This document shows, piece by piece, positions 11,446-24,500 of a stretch of 64,000 nucleotides of DNA (position 1 is the stretch's first letter; each line of letters opens with the position of its first letter). The position numbers and the translations under genes are program-made. The stretch covers positions 38,874,797-38,938,796 of the forward strand of contig NC_034410.1 in assembly GCF_002078875.1 (NCBI RefSeq). Reading direction: 5' to 3'. The DNA is from Numida meleagris (taxonomy: Eukaryota > Chordata > Aves > Galliformes > Numididae). The notes beneath the pieces are model-generated. The model had not been told where the DNA came from. It did no database searches and was given only the letters and a program-made list of their open reading frames with translations.

Positions 11446-12069
11446 CTTCATCTTTTGGATGATTTTGTTATGGTGCTCTTCAGAGCACAGCCTCTGGATT
11501 GTTTTATTTCTCAGCTTTTTCAAAACAATTCCTGCAAGAGCAATTGTACTGAATTTTTTATTCCAATTTATCAGACTGATCATATTAATTGAAAGTTAGA
11601 ATGTGTATAGAAAGAGTTAGTGATCAGTTGTCTAAAATTTGCTTAGAAAATTCTGTTTTCCCACAAACTCTTCTTTAAAGAAACTAGGAGGAGCAGCTAA
11701 ACAAAAGGAGTTTAACTCTTATGCTTGGCACTCACTTGACCTCAGTCATAATGTATTGTTCAAATGAAAAATGATCCTTGCAATTTTCAGTATAGATTAG
11801 TGACTTTCATAAGGCACAGAATGGTGTTCAGTGTCATGAGTATATTTAATTCACAGTGCATTATCTCTCTTATTCCTATGCATTTTTCAATCTCTCATTC
11901 AAGAAAGTTTTATTTCAATATATTTTTGCTGCAATTCTACAGTATCATGTCTTTATAGCTGCAAATACTCTGAGAAGCTTATGTACTTCAGGACACATCT
12001 GAGATTTGGGAAAAGCTGGGCAAAAAAGATTTGTTCTTTTGTATAATTGCATTGATTTTCATTACCTAG
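11446..12069. other. Sequence without a supported gene
   Basis: No recognisable gene or element between two CR1 fragments. Confidence 0.55.
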
Positions 12070-12455
12070 TAGCAAGGACCTGAAGTATCTCTTATGAGGA
12101 AAGGCTCGGGGATCTCAGGCCATGTAGCTTACAGGAGGCTCAGGGTGGATCTCACCAATGTGAATAAGGGTGCAAAGAGGAGCCAGGATCTTTTCAGTGG
12201 TGCCTAGCGTCAGAACAGGAGGAACAAACTGGAACGCAAGGTTCAGTCGTAAGATCGGGAAGCACTTTACAGTGCAGGCAACGGAGCACTGGTACATGTC
12301 GTGCAGAGAGGCTGTGGGATCTCCTTTAGGGATCTTCAAAAGCCACCTGGATGTGGCTGTGGGCAGCCTTCTGTAGGCAGCCCTGCTTGAACAGGAGTTG
12401 GACCAGAAAGACCCAGAGGTCCCTTCCCACCTTAAGCATTCTGTGATAATCTGGT
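12070..12455 (+). mobile_element. CR1 LINE 3' end (sense)
   Basis: Sense CR1 3' region: 'cttatgaggaaaggctcggg', 'gggtggatctcaccaatgtg', 'gaaca-ggagttggaccaga'-type and 'cagaggtcccttcccacctt' blocks, ending 'gcattctgtgataatctgg', which is the octamer-type CR1 terminus. The open frame at 12170-12376 is repeat-derived. Confidence 0.9.
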
Positions 12456-12524
12456 TGTGATGGAGTATTCTTCATGGCCTTTTGTTGTCATGATAGCTCC
12501 AAGTCACCCTTGTGGATGAGGGCT

Positions 12525-12665
12525 CAGAAATGGGCCCAACACTGGCTTCCCCAGTGCTGAGCAGGGGGGAAAAATCACCTCCCTCAGCCTGCTGGCAGCA
12601 TTTTGCCTGATACAGCCCAGGGTACCATTAACCTTCTCTGCAGGAAGGGCATATTGCAGACTCAT
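12525..12665 (-). mobile_element. CR1 LINE fragment (antisense)
   Basis: 'tgggcccaacactggcttcc', 'cccagtgctgagcagggggg', 'aaaatcacctccctcagcct', 'gctggcagcattttgcctga', 'tacagcccagggtaccatta' follow the reversed C-terminal ORF2 region of CR1. It lies in opposite orientation to the CR1 copy about 70 bp upstream. Confidence 0.85.
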
Positions 12666-14394
12666 TATCACTAATGGAAGAACATTTTGAAGATGGAGAT
12701 GCACTGAGTACTGTCTCCTACCAGAGTTCTCTTCAGAAGTGTACACTAAATAAGCAGCTGTTTTTTTACTCAACTTTGTTAGTGCCTTCTTCAGAACCAC
12801 GCTACCTCAACTTTGAAGAGCACTCTAGAGCCCCATAATGGAAAATTATTGCAGAGCAACACAATCATATGAAATATAGTTAGCAGTGTTAGGATAATCA
12901 ATAATTTTGCACAGCGGAGAATAATGGAGGCTTTTATGAGATATGTTTCACAGGATTCTTGGTAAATATTGTTTGGTTTTGTTTTATGCACTTAATTTTT
13001 GTATGATAAGATGGTACCAAAATAATGGCATAAAAAAGAAATGTTGCCAAACTAGGTTTCTATTTTTTTTAAGATCCTTTGAGTTTATTTTATAACGTAT
13101 CTTGGGATTCAGTCAACTTGTATCATCAGTGCTATCACTGCTCTGCTGAAGTACTCGCGTACTCATAGGTTGCTAATGAAGTATAGCTGTTTGAAGTACT
13201 CAAAGGAATAGATACTGCATATTTTCCATATAGAGTAGTTTTGTTGAGATCTTAAAAAAAAAAATTCTAGATAATTGGAATCAGGTTAAAATAAGAGCAA
13301 AAGGGTTTATCTCTGGTTCTAAACACATCTTCAGTTCTCAATACATTGTGACAAAATGCTGGATCCTTGTACATTTGGAAGGAACTGACACGCAAATCTT
13401 TCACCAGTTAGACTCTATATTTCAACTGAATAATCTTGACTATGTGCCTTCTTTCAATATTAATAATGGTGTTTCATTGTCCTTTGATCCTCATGCATAA
13501 TCCCTTTTGGTTTGCGCTAGGTTGAAACTCAGTACTGGAAAATTCAGCCTGCAGACCTCCAAGTTTTTCCAAAGAGCTTTTTTCCACTTAAAAAATAGTA
13601 TGTTTGTCCAGGGGAATACTAGCTACTACACAGCTTTTAGATATGTCAGAGAGCATCCAAAGAATATCCAGTTCCCTGTCCAACAACTAAAATTATTCTT
13701 GAAAAAAAAATAAAAATGATGGAATATAATAAAGATCAAAGTACATCTCTTCTCTCCCATACCCAGGAGTAGGGAAAGAAAAGGGAGACAGAACAAAGTG
13801 GATAAAAATGAAATTAAGAAAGAAGCAGAGACAGATAAAATTGTAAAATTAAATGTGAAGTCTTTCACTTTGTTATTTTACAAGATAAATGGTCTTTACC
13901 TCCACCCTAACATTTTTTTCAATGAAAAGCCTTTTAAAATTATTTTACACTGTACTTGTGGTAATTAAAAATAATAATTTTTAGGAGTTACAAAACATAG
14001 AAGTATTACTGAAATAATTCTCAAGGCATTTCATTTTTTGTGCCAATTGTTGAGTTGCTACTGAATTTTTTTAAAGTTTCAGATAACTACATATTAATGT
14101 TAAGATATAATTTCAGTGATACATTCTCTCATTTAGGCTAGTCATAGTCATTTTTGTAGCTCCAAGCAAACCTAACTTATCTTTGAAAATAATTCTTTCT
14201 ACATCTCGCTAGTGAATAAAAGGCAAAATAATTCCAAGAGCAGAGCAGCAACGTAAAATGTGGAAGTGAAACTATAAAATCTGTACTTCCTTGAAAGTCT
14301 AAACATCTAGTACTGTTTCCAGGATTCCAGATGACTATAGGTACCACAGTCTGGCAAACTTCATGTCAGTATTAAAAAAAAAAAAAAAAAAGAT
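12666..14394. other. AT-rich sequence without a supported gene
   Basis: No convincing coding frame or RNA gene. It ends with an 18-base A run at 14374-14391 directly before an old CR1 fragment. Confidence 0.55.
14374..14391. repeat. Poly-A tract
   Basis: Eighteen uninterrupted A residues immediately upstream of the old CR1 fragment. Confidence 0.88.
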
Positions 14395-14650
14395 AGTATA
14401 ATTACAGACAAAGTAATGAATGCTTGGATAAATTTATGCTGATAAGATCAAGCCAGCCTGGTGGCAGCAAGTCATGCATTCTTGACTTGCTAAATTCTGT
14501 GAGTCAGCAATAAAGCTTATAAAGGACATCTTCAGAAAATAATTTGATTTTCCAAAAGGATTTTTGATAAAATCTCTCATAAGAAACTAGTAAGAAAAAT
14601 AAAGTAGCCGTGCACTAATGCCAAAACTCTGAAAAGAACTAAAAGTGAGC
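14395..14650 (+). mobile_element. Ancient CR1-type reverse-transcriptase fragment
   Basis: 'acagacaaagtaatgaatgc', 'ttggataaatttatgctgat', 'aagatcaagccagcctggtg', 'gcaagtcatgcattcttgac' and 'gatttttgataaaatctctc' with 'aagaaactagtaag' follow the coding order of a CR1-like RT (a 'QASLV..TSHS' stretch, then a 'KGF-DKISHKKLV' stretch). It is saturated with stops and belongs to an older subfamily than the CR1 tails elsewhere in the window. Confidence 0.72.
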
Positions 14651-17600
14651 AAGCCAACATCAACAAGCTTCTAGTAAATTATTTCTTCACAGGCTAGGAA
14701 GGAATTCTTAACAGGCAATAAGGAACATTTAAAGAAAAAGTAAGGTCTTGTGGTTTTACCCAAATGCTAATAGTTTACCCTGATCTAGTAATGATGCTAC
14801 ATACATAGGAGACATCCAGGAAATTATCTCATGATTGCCTTTTCATCAGAATTAGCTGTGGTAGGACCACTGGTGTGTTTTTGGTACCCTTTGATTTTAA
14901 CCAGACTTTTCTAATATTGTAGCTTTGAAGCATCAGATTGACATTGCTGTGATTCCATCCTTTTGACTTTGGTGCTTTGTTTTTCCAGTGCTGCTTGATA
15001 CAGCTCAAGTATTTGTATGGGCATTTAGAAAATTTGATCAGAAAACCAATCAAAAATTAATCCTTCCTCCTCTCCAGTAAAGAGAGATCATTCTTCCTGG
15101 TTATGATGCTGATGCAGTTCACTATGTAGCCACATAAATCCATCTGGTGACGTGTGTGTGTGTGTGTGTGGGGGGGGGGGTGATGGAGCATTGCAGTGGT
15201 AGGAATAATGTCTGCAGTGGAATGCTTCTTTAATGGAAATTCCTGGTTGTGTTTTCTTCACATTATCTTTGAAGCTGTGGTTAAATCTGAATAGAACAGA
15301 TAGTGAAGCCAACTGTATCCTGTTCAAACTTGAATTCTGATAATTGCTAACACAGATCTAAATGCAAATGGTGAGAGATCTGTCACAAATGCATTGATGA
15401 GAGATATCCTGAGAGTGTAATAATAAAGCATGATATGTCTTTGGGATAAATCAATGTAAAGTTCAGGCAGTTATACTGAGATGCCTTTTACTTTACTTGC
15501 ACTTAACATACAGTCACATTGGTGACATAAAAAAAAATCTTAAAAATGATTTGAGATAGCATAGTTTTGTCTGTGTTTTTGGATAGGTCATAAAGTTATT
15601 AGAAATATTGAAAAATGTAACCGAACTTTATAGAATGTTTGAAAGTTTACAAAACAAAACGTAAGCATGCATGATGTACTGTATTAAACATGCAATATCG
15701 ATATCATATTTCACATGTAATAAAGTCAGCCCTCAGTCTATTTTTTCAGTTGGTTAGAAGTAACAGAGACAAGATCAACTGATTAGTTGGGCTGAGTGCA
15801 ACGGTGAGGCTCATCTGTTCCACAGAGGTCTCAACGCAGCACTGTATCATTCACCATTCAGATAAGTAAGTAAATAGCTTAAATCACTTGTGTATATTTT
15901 CACAAAAAGAAATGTAAAGATGAGAAAGCTGTAACAAGAAAATGGCTCTTTGAAATCTTTGTTACACCTGAACAGATGATGAGGTGTTACAAATATTAAT
16001 GAAAATAGACATAATACAGAAGAGCAAAGAGGTTACAAATACAGGGAGGAGGAAGTAAGCAAAGCAAGGAAAGTTTTGCCCAGAAAATTTGAAGATAATT
16101 ATATGGAGAAAAATAGTATGAAAAATGTTTAATATTAGAAATATGGGAAGTGGCATCACTAAAGAATGAACGGGGACAATAATTGAACTGCAAATTGGAT
16201 ATGAATGTGAACCAGAACATAAAAGAAAACAAGAAATTTGATTTGAGAGGCAAACTCTTCTCCAGCTCTCTGATCTGCAGAGCACATAAATAAACTGCAT
16301 CATCTTTCAGGACTGTGCATCTTGTTCTCCCAAGTTTACCTTGCCAATTTTGTGAGCTGGTTGCAGAAGAGGATGCATCACCACAATGCAGCATTTCATA
16401 ATTCACAAAGTTAATGCACGATGTGAGCTACATTCCTATAGGTGGAGAAATGGTAATCCCTCACCCTATCTTTGAGGCCAGAGGTAACTGCAGTACAGCT
16501 GTTAATGGCAGAGGAGGGGCTGAGTTCTGTTTTCATTGTTTTAGGTCATTCCCTGCAGACAGGGTCATACAGTGGGGCATACTGCCAACCTTAGAGCTGC
16601 AAAGCGCATTTTCCACACTCATATTTTCAAGTGCTGCTCAGATCTGCAGCTTCTCTCCAGCACTGAAGGAACTGGAAATAAATGGCAATTCTGCACATAA
16701 GTAGAGGTTGCACGAGTTAGTTGCTAGAGCAATGGTGGTCAGAGAGAGGAGGTAGAGCACTACTAATAAAACTGTCAGTATTTAATATCATTGTTAACTT
16801 ATAGCTCGTAGCATCTCAAAGTTTTCTTTTCTCTGCAAGGAAGAATTGAAAACAGCAGCTTTGAGATACTGGAAGAGTTGGCTTGTGAAAGAGTGGAAAA
16901 AAAATATATGTTCATGAATATGGTTATACCTCCAGTGAACCTCATGGTCTGGACCACAGAGTTCACTGAACCTACTGTTCCTCTTCCTGTGCATCAGTGT
17001 TTCACATGGTCTACAGAACACCTATATCTGAATATAATAAACCCTATAGGCTTTGAAAGGCTTCTGGAGCTCAGATGACCTGTGGATCTTATCTGCCTTT
17101 TTATTTTGTGGAATTAACAAATTTTCTTAGGAGAGTCCTTTGCCTGACTTGTTATTGGCTGTATTATGCTGCTGCAAGGCAGTTGGTATTTAATGACTGC
17201 ACAATCCAGACCTCAATGTACTCTAAATCAGTAGGGCTTCAGCCTACTGAAGCCTAGGGCTTCAGTTTCCAGTCTGCAGCATGCCCCAAATCTCAATTAA
17301 AGTTCATGGTGAAGATAAAATTCATGTCCAAGCAGTGTGGGCCCGTGAGTACCTGTGCTGTTTAATGTGAGTAATAGTGTAATGGAAAAGATGATGTTAG
17401 TAACTCAGATTCTTTAGGAGATCTTTAGTATGTACCTTGGATATTGACTGTCCTGGAAATCTCCACTACCGTTGTTGCTAGAATATTCTACAGTTGCATG
17501 TCATTTTGTTGTGCACATTCACACAAACATAGGAAGTCCGCACTGCTATCATCTTGCAAGAGTGCTGACAGGGTTGGATAACTCTGTTTTGTGCCATGAT

Positions 17601-18500
17601 TCCATTCATCCTTTCTGGCTGCAGGTATCTTGGGAGACAGCGGTTCATCTTGTCTCCTTGGGCACTGTGTATTTCATACCTTTCTCAGAATTGCACTTGG
17701 CATTTCAATATCCCAAACTTTAGTATACATGGTATGTCATGTTGATTTTCACACTTGAGTTAGAAATCAAGAAAAGTTCAGTGTTCCTGCCCCAAAGAAA
17801 CCAAATATTTCAAAGAACTGAGCCTGCAAGAAAAAATTTGAGTTTCTATGACATGAAAAATATGAGGCAGAGTGAATAATTTAAAAATAGTGCAACGCAA
17901 TATTTTGTAAAGCAAACAAAAAAACCCAGCATGTTCCACACAGTATTGATAACCTTGGCTGACAGACAGAAACCCCATCACAAAAAAAAAGAAGTTCTAA
18001 AAGCATAGAAAAATGTTAACAGTTGGCCAGCTGTTAGGGAAAAAACCTTATCCAAGTTCTAAACACTAAGCTGCAAAGAAGCAAGGCTCTTAATGTGTCT
18101 GCAGCAGGGAAGCTGAGCATAAACATGAAATCGGTGCCAGTGGAATACTCCCTCAGGGCAAAGCCCTGTTTTATCATCTAATCACTAATCTGAAGCTGTA
18201 TGAGTACAAATGTGGTGAGTGGATATACCTGTTTTTGTCAGCCTCTCTCCAGCCAGACTAAGTCAAGCCTTAGACTAATTCAATTACTCTGAGATAAATT
18301 CTGGCAGTAGTGGAAAGTGCAGTGCTGCTTTTTCCATCAGCATTTCCTTGGACATTTGTTTTCATCCTACCTAGATTAAAAGTCTTAATATATCCAGCAT
18401 GATCTCTAATGTCAAAACTTGTCTTTCTATAAACCATTAATGCCTACTAATGCCTAAATGCCTATAAAAATCTGCTAGTATTCTTACATTCCACCCAGTT
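14651..18500. other. AT-rich sequence without a supported gene
   Basis: A GT/G-run microsatellite lies at 15152-15180. Overlapping minus frames of 113 and 136 codons at 15962-16406 and a + frame of 96 codons at 16414-16704 have no recognisable domain or splice context and overlap each other, so I treat them as chance. Confidence 0.5.
15152..15180. repeat. (GT)n microsatellite with adjoining 11-base G run
   Basis: About nine GT units run directly into eleven consecutive G residues. Confidence 0.9.
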
Positions 18501-21500
18501 GTCTTTTTAATATTTGTTCTTTGGAGGAGTCATCCTTGTTCTTTTCTTTTTTTTGCTACAGCTCCTAGCACAATGAGGCCTGATCTGAGACTGATTTTCA
18601 TAAGTAAAAAAGTTCTGTAGGAGACGTATTGGGAGTAAAAGTTTCAAAATAGATCTATGCCATTTGAGCTTCTGTGCTTCACTGCATGCTTCCCATTTTA
18701 AAGGCAGGGTCAGATTCAGTGAAGTAGCTGGAAAGATAAAGGAGGGACTCCATGAGATTTCTGCCAAAAATAAGATTCTTCGTCCACTGTCCTGCAGTCT
18801 CTGAGACTGACCTATGACGTTGGGAAATCATGTAGCTTGTGCCAGCCTCCATTTCTGTGAATAGAAAAAGCAAGGGCAGAAAGTAACAACTGTTTCCACC
18901 TAAGAAAGTACAGTACTAAAAATATGGAAGCATCACGTGGAACTTTGACAATCACTTAAATAAGAATTACTTGATTGACTGAGATACAGCATCATGCAGT
19001 CAACAGTTTTTCAATCAAAAAACTAAATTCCAAAATACATGAATCTTGTATTATTCAGAATCTTGTATTATTCAGACAGATAATATAAACCAAAATGTGA
19101 GGGATTGGGAAATAATTGACAATAATAGAGTTTACAGTTATTAACATACTATTTTTAATTTCATTTTACTTCATTGTAATGGAATTTTTATGCAACCTCA
19201 TTTACAGAGACGTATTATGTAGTTGCATAAAATACTCACTGATAAGCAATCCTTTGAATCTTTGAAAATCTCTTTTCTTCACTAATTGTATCAACCTCGA
19301 CCCCTAAACACAAAGGAAAGCTTACTGATCTGGTGACTTGAGAAATGCAGCATTTGTCTAGAAAGGCTAAACACGATATTGTTCTACATTTATTTTAATA
19401 GATTTTTGTAGGCATACACAATTCATAAATGCACACACTTTCATAAATATAAGGAAAAAGAGCAAACAAACCTCAGCAAATGATATTCTTAAGTTTTTTT
19501 AGTATTTTTTTATAACTCCTTAGTAGGTATTATAAGTAGCAAAAACAGGATAAGAAAAAAAGGAAATTTCCATTTTAACCAGGCCTCTTAATCCTAACAA
19601 GCATTTGATCTTTTGGAGATTCCTCAGTGGCACATTGCTGATGGCAGGCAATAAAGGTAGTTGACCTGTCCCCTGTGGAGCAAACCCAAGGCAGTCTGCC
19701 TAATCTCATACTGGGAAACACATCCAGCATCATTGCAACTGGAGAAATCACATGGGTATTTTTTCAGATGCCTTCCAAAGGCATACACAAAAATTATTAA
19801 AACAAGCTTTGTTCAGTTCACAGTTCAGCCTTTTTGAAGTATCTCCCATACCCTTGAAGTATAAAGACGCCAGCTCTAGTTAAATTGTTTCTGAGATTGT
19901 CTGCAAAGTGACTCTCATCCCCTTGAGAGGAAATAACTTGATCCTCACTATTCTGTTTTTCAGAGGAAATAGTGATATAGTCAAAATCAAAAATAAACAC
20001 ATATAGAAAGTGATAGAATAAGAAGGCCTTATTCTTAAGACGTTGTCTTTTTTTCCAGTATAAAATGTCTTCAGATACAGTACAATTTTGCTGAATTTTC
20101 AGTACTCAGGCTGGAGTTTCTTATGGCAGACATCTGCCTCAGGCTGATATGCATATTGTTCTTTACTTGTTTTGGTAACCTTAAGCAAGCAGTTCATTTA
20201 TGCCTCCAAGTAGGTTTATAGGAAAATATTTTTGCCCCTCTGAAAAATGTTTATGGTTACCTGGGAAGCTATTATCTCCATGTTCTGGAGCAGTGGCCTA
20301 AATTTGGCATGAGCTATCCTATGGAAATCTGCCTGCAGTTGGCTTTTATTTATAATCCACTGAAATTTCAGTTTCCACGTTTCCAGCCATTAAGGTTTCT
20401 TTGTCACTTATATTCTCCACAGTTTCCTCTGCACTGTATCTGCTCCTTGCCTGCACTAAAGGGGCTGAGTGGGACTTTGTACAATTCTTCCTCTCCTTGG
20501 CAAGTATTGTAATTTGGGGTGCAGAGCTTGTAGCTGGAGATTATCTCTCTTTTAGTGTCAAAGAACCCCTGCTGATGCCACAGCAATAAGAAGAAAACTA
20601 CCTAAGTGGAGCATGAGGAGTTGGAGCTGAAAATATTACAAGGGTGGGAACAACCATGAAACACAGAGAAGAGAATTACTGAAATTGATAACCTAGAGAT
20701 TGTTAATACAGAGGAAACAGTGAAATTAAAATATAAAACTAATAGAGAGGAGTGGAAGCAGTCTTGATGTCAGAAAGGAGTTATTTGACTGGAAAGGCCA
20801 GCAGGGAATCTTTGACTGAAGTCTGGATATACTGGAGTTATCACAAGTGGAGGACTTCTGTTTGGAAAACGACAGATACGTATTTACCTTTGCCTGCCTC
20901 TAGAACGCAGCATTTGGAGTTCTGCCTTTCCTCTCGTTAGCAAGTAATTCTGTAGGCCAGATAGAACGCTTGTCTCATCTGCCTCTTGTGGGTGATGCAT
21001 AGAGGGGTGACAGCTTTGCACCTCTCAGGTACTTCTCCACACTGTGTGTCAGATGTTTCTTCTGGGCACCCGAAAACTCAAACCAATTGAGAGTACATTC
21101 ATTTGATGTAACTTCTGTTTATAACTTTTACTTTTTGAAAGCTAGGAAGTTGCATGGACTTTCCAAGCATAGCCTTTTTTTTTTTCTTTAGGCTTGTATG
21201 CATAGCATATACTTATTTCACCAGTTTGGAATAACCGGTTTTTCACTGAAACATGGTATGACTTGGTCATTCTTAGGATACTCTCAGAGCCTACAGATGT
21301 TGCATTTCTATGATCGCATCTCTAAGGAGGAAGGCTAAATCAAAACATCCAAGGAAGGAGAATGTTTGAAACATATTCAAAATCACAGAGCATAAAAGAC
21401 AGGGATATATGTGTAAGCCCAAAGCATAGCTACCTGGCAAGTGTTCAGTGATGAGAAATTTGCCTGGATTGAGGGCAGACACTCAGCAAATTTCTCTCTG

Positions 21501-24500
21501 GTCATTCAGCTATGTTGCCCAATTTGATAGATGCCAGGAAAGAACTGACCCATTCCCACACGCCATGTAGTACTCTTTACTTAATAACTTTGGAAGCATA
21601 GATGCACATTGAGGAGTTTGCTTTTGTACAGCAGTGCTAACTGTGCAATTATGCAAGCATTATATATTTTTTATTATTGACTTACCCACATGTGAACTAC
21701 TGTTGTTCTAAATAACACCGATATTTACTTCCACGTAAAATGGCAAATGAATTTTTTAAACGAAATAGAGAAGAATATTTTGTCTACCGTTTCACTATAT
21801 ACATAATGCTTTGCTTTAGTAAATATTCCCCTCATATACAATGTCTTGTGACCACTGTTTCTTAGAATTAAGAAAAAAACAAGCATCCAAGTGATAAACT
21901 TTGTATCAAGATCTGTGGAACATAGAGAAACTCCGCTCCAGCTGGGAAAACTGAGTCATTGCCAAGACTAAGAGAAATGAGGTGACTTTGCTCATAAATC
22001 CCAAGCAATCTTTATCGCTTAGACATGATAGCTAATGAATAACCATTTGTTTACAAATAGCTGTATCATCCTCTGGTAGTTGGGAGTTTCTAAAGCTGGA
22101 TCATATTTACCTCCTTCTGAAGCCTTCCATTGAAACTCTACAAGATTTCACTTTAACTATCTGATGTTTTTAAAAATCAAATCCACCTTAATCCCCTTGG
22201 ATATTATATTAGATACAATTTCTGTCAGATCTTGTAAAAAAAATCTTGAAATATCTTCATGAGAGTTTTTAAATATTGTTTAATTGTAAGTCAGTTTAAA
22301 TAAAGTATCTGAATTTCCTTTAGCTGAACAGTTTCATTATCTTCTGCAGACAGGATAAGTAATTTTTCCTAAAACTTAGAGCTATCATACAACTGACAAG
22401 TTTTCAAGATGGCAAACAATGATGAATGCTTCCTGATTATTAGAGCTGCTAAGCCATGAGAAATAAAACCAGAATTTTATTGAACTGATGAACACCTGAA
22501 CATCAAGAGGAAGCTGTTTATCCAAATGAAATTTATGGATTTCAAGAGTTTTTAAAACTTTGTTCTTGTTTGAACTATTTTGTTTTGGGATCTCTGTTTT
22601 TCCTTTTTTCAGGGTAAAGAAAACATTTATTAATATAAATAAAATTCCTTCTGAAGAACATGAAACATTGAACCACCACCATCCGCTGTAAAGTCTGTCC
22701 TTCTTTATTATGTCTCTACATCCCATTCTTTTCCATTGCCTTCTGAGGACAAAATCGCTCTAGTCAAGTATTAGTGAGATAACAAGGGGCTGTATTTTAA
22801 AAAGTACAATTGAATTGGTTGCCGTGCCAAAAATTCAAGTTTTCACTTTTGAAAAAGAAATTGCTAAAGAGAATTCCACCCCCCCAACCTCTTAAGATAT
22901 GTACCAGTACTAAATCAGCATCCTTTCTTGCATTACTAGAAAACTTGAGCCATGAATATTAAGAATTATTTCTGCTATGACAAGTAATACACACTAAACT
23001 AGTTACCCAGAACTGTCTCAATGATCCAAATGGTATCCTCCGATATAGCTGTATCTTTTCATCCTTTTTGTAAAATAAAAATCTGTGATTTTAACTTCCC
23101 AGCTTTTCTGAATTTCCACTTGAGGGCATGTATTGCCAAGATGGTCCTACAGCCTTTCAATTTGCATCTCCCCTGCCTGCTACTCATGAATCATAGATTT
23201 GTTCTTCAGCCATCCTGCCCTACCCATTTCAATTAAACTTAATATTGGCTCCCTGGATCAGGCCTCTGTTCTTTTAATACCTGCCCACAATCAGCTATAC
23301 CAATTAGTGAGTTTCTGCTCAGATTAATTTTTTTCGAGCATTTTAGAATTGTTACGGCAATCAATATTTGATTTCTTTTTTTCTCTTGAGACTTTCTTCA
23401 ATTCCCCTTTGTCTTTCAAGGAAACTTTCCAATTTCCACTCATAAATACCCTTTTTATGAGAGAGAGAGAAATAGGGAAGTATTACTTTTTCCCAGTGCC
23501 ATAGGGCTTCTTGCTAGTGAACACTTTTCTAGTTCATTCTGAAGTATGGCAACATGGACAGGGCTAAGAATGAGATATTTTGGTTTGCCATCTAACTTCT
23601 CTGCCTTCTCACATGTGGGTGTATGTGTGTCTGTATAATATGGAAATATATGCTTTATATATGCATGCGCTGTATATACAGATGCATACCTTTGTGCTAA
23701 AATGAGCTCCTACACAAGACTTTCTAAGTGAATTTTTAATGAAACATGGAGATTAGCTTTAATATTTTCTTGTCCTCTTTGCTTTAGTACACTCTGCAGG
23801 TGTACTTGAAATGTACTAATTATTTGCTAAACAGAGAATAAGAAGCTTCTCAACTTGGCATTCTTGGAGTTATGTTGTTCAGAAAGAGTGATTGAAAAGC
23901 AATACGATCTGCTTGTACATATTTAGTGCTCCCATCTCTCTGAATTATGTCACAGGATATGGGTTTCTTCAGTAGGAGTCAAATCTTACATAAGAGCTGG
24001 AATTGCTATGTTGTTATGACAGGTAAGAAAAAATAAAATCAGCCATTAGATGTCACAGGACTAGTGTATTATCACTAGATTATTTAGAACTTTAATCTGA
24101 CTGTTGGCACTGCACTGGAAGATGCAGCTGTAAAAATCAAAATGTATATGTAAACAACTCCGAGTCATTAGCCATGTTGTTTGAAAAAGTAATTTTTACT
24201 GACTTGCATTTGTTTTGTTGGAGCTTATCTTGGCTTTTGAAAAAATCTTAACAAATTCTTGCAGTATTACACCCTTACATGAGTGAAGGGAACAGTTACA
24301 GCAGTAACGGTAAGTATTGTTCTTTAAACAGTAGATAAAATTTGTTTATTTTTGGCATAAGTTAATGATAATGTGATAAGAGTTAAGAGGAAGTGTGTAG
24401 CATGGACTAGTTATTGCATATTTATTCAATACTTTGAGCAATTTATTTTCTTTTGAAGAGCATTTGGCACTGGGCTCTGTCACGGCATTAGAGTAGGAGG

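Noticed and set aside
15962..16406. Overlapping 113- and 136-codon minus frames
   Set aside because: Two different frames are open over the same bases with no motif; hydrophobic runs reflect AT-rich codons.
23461..23471. GA dinucleotide run
   Set aside because: Too short to count as a microsatellite feature.
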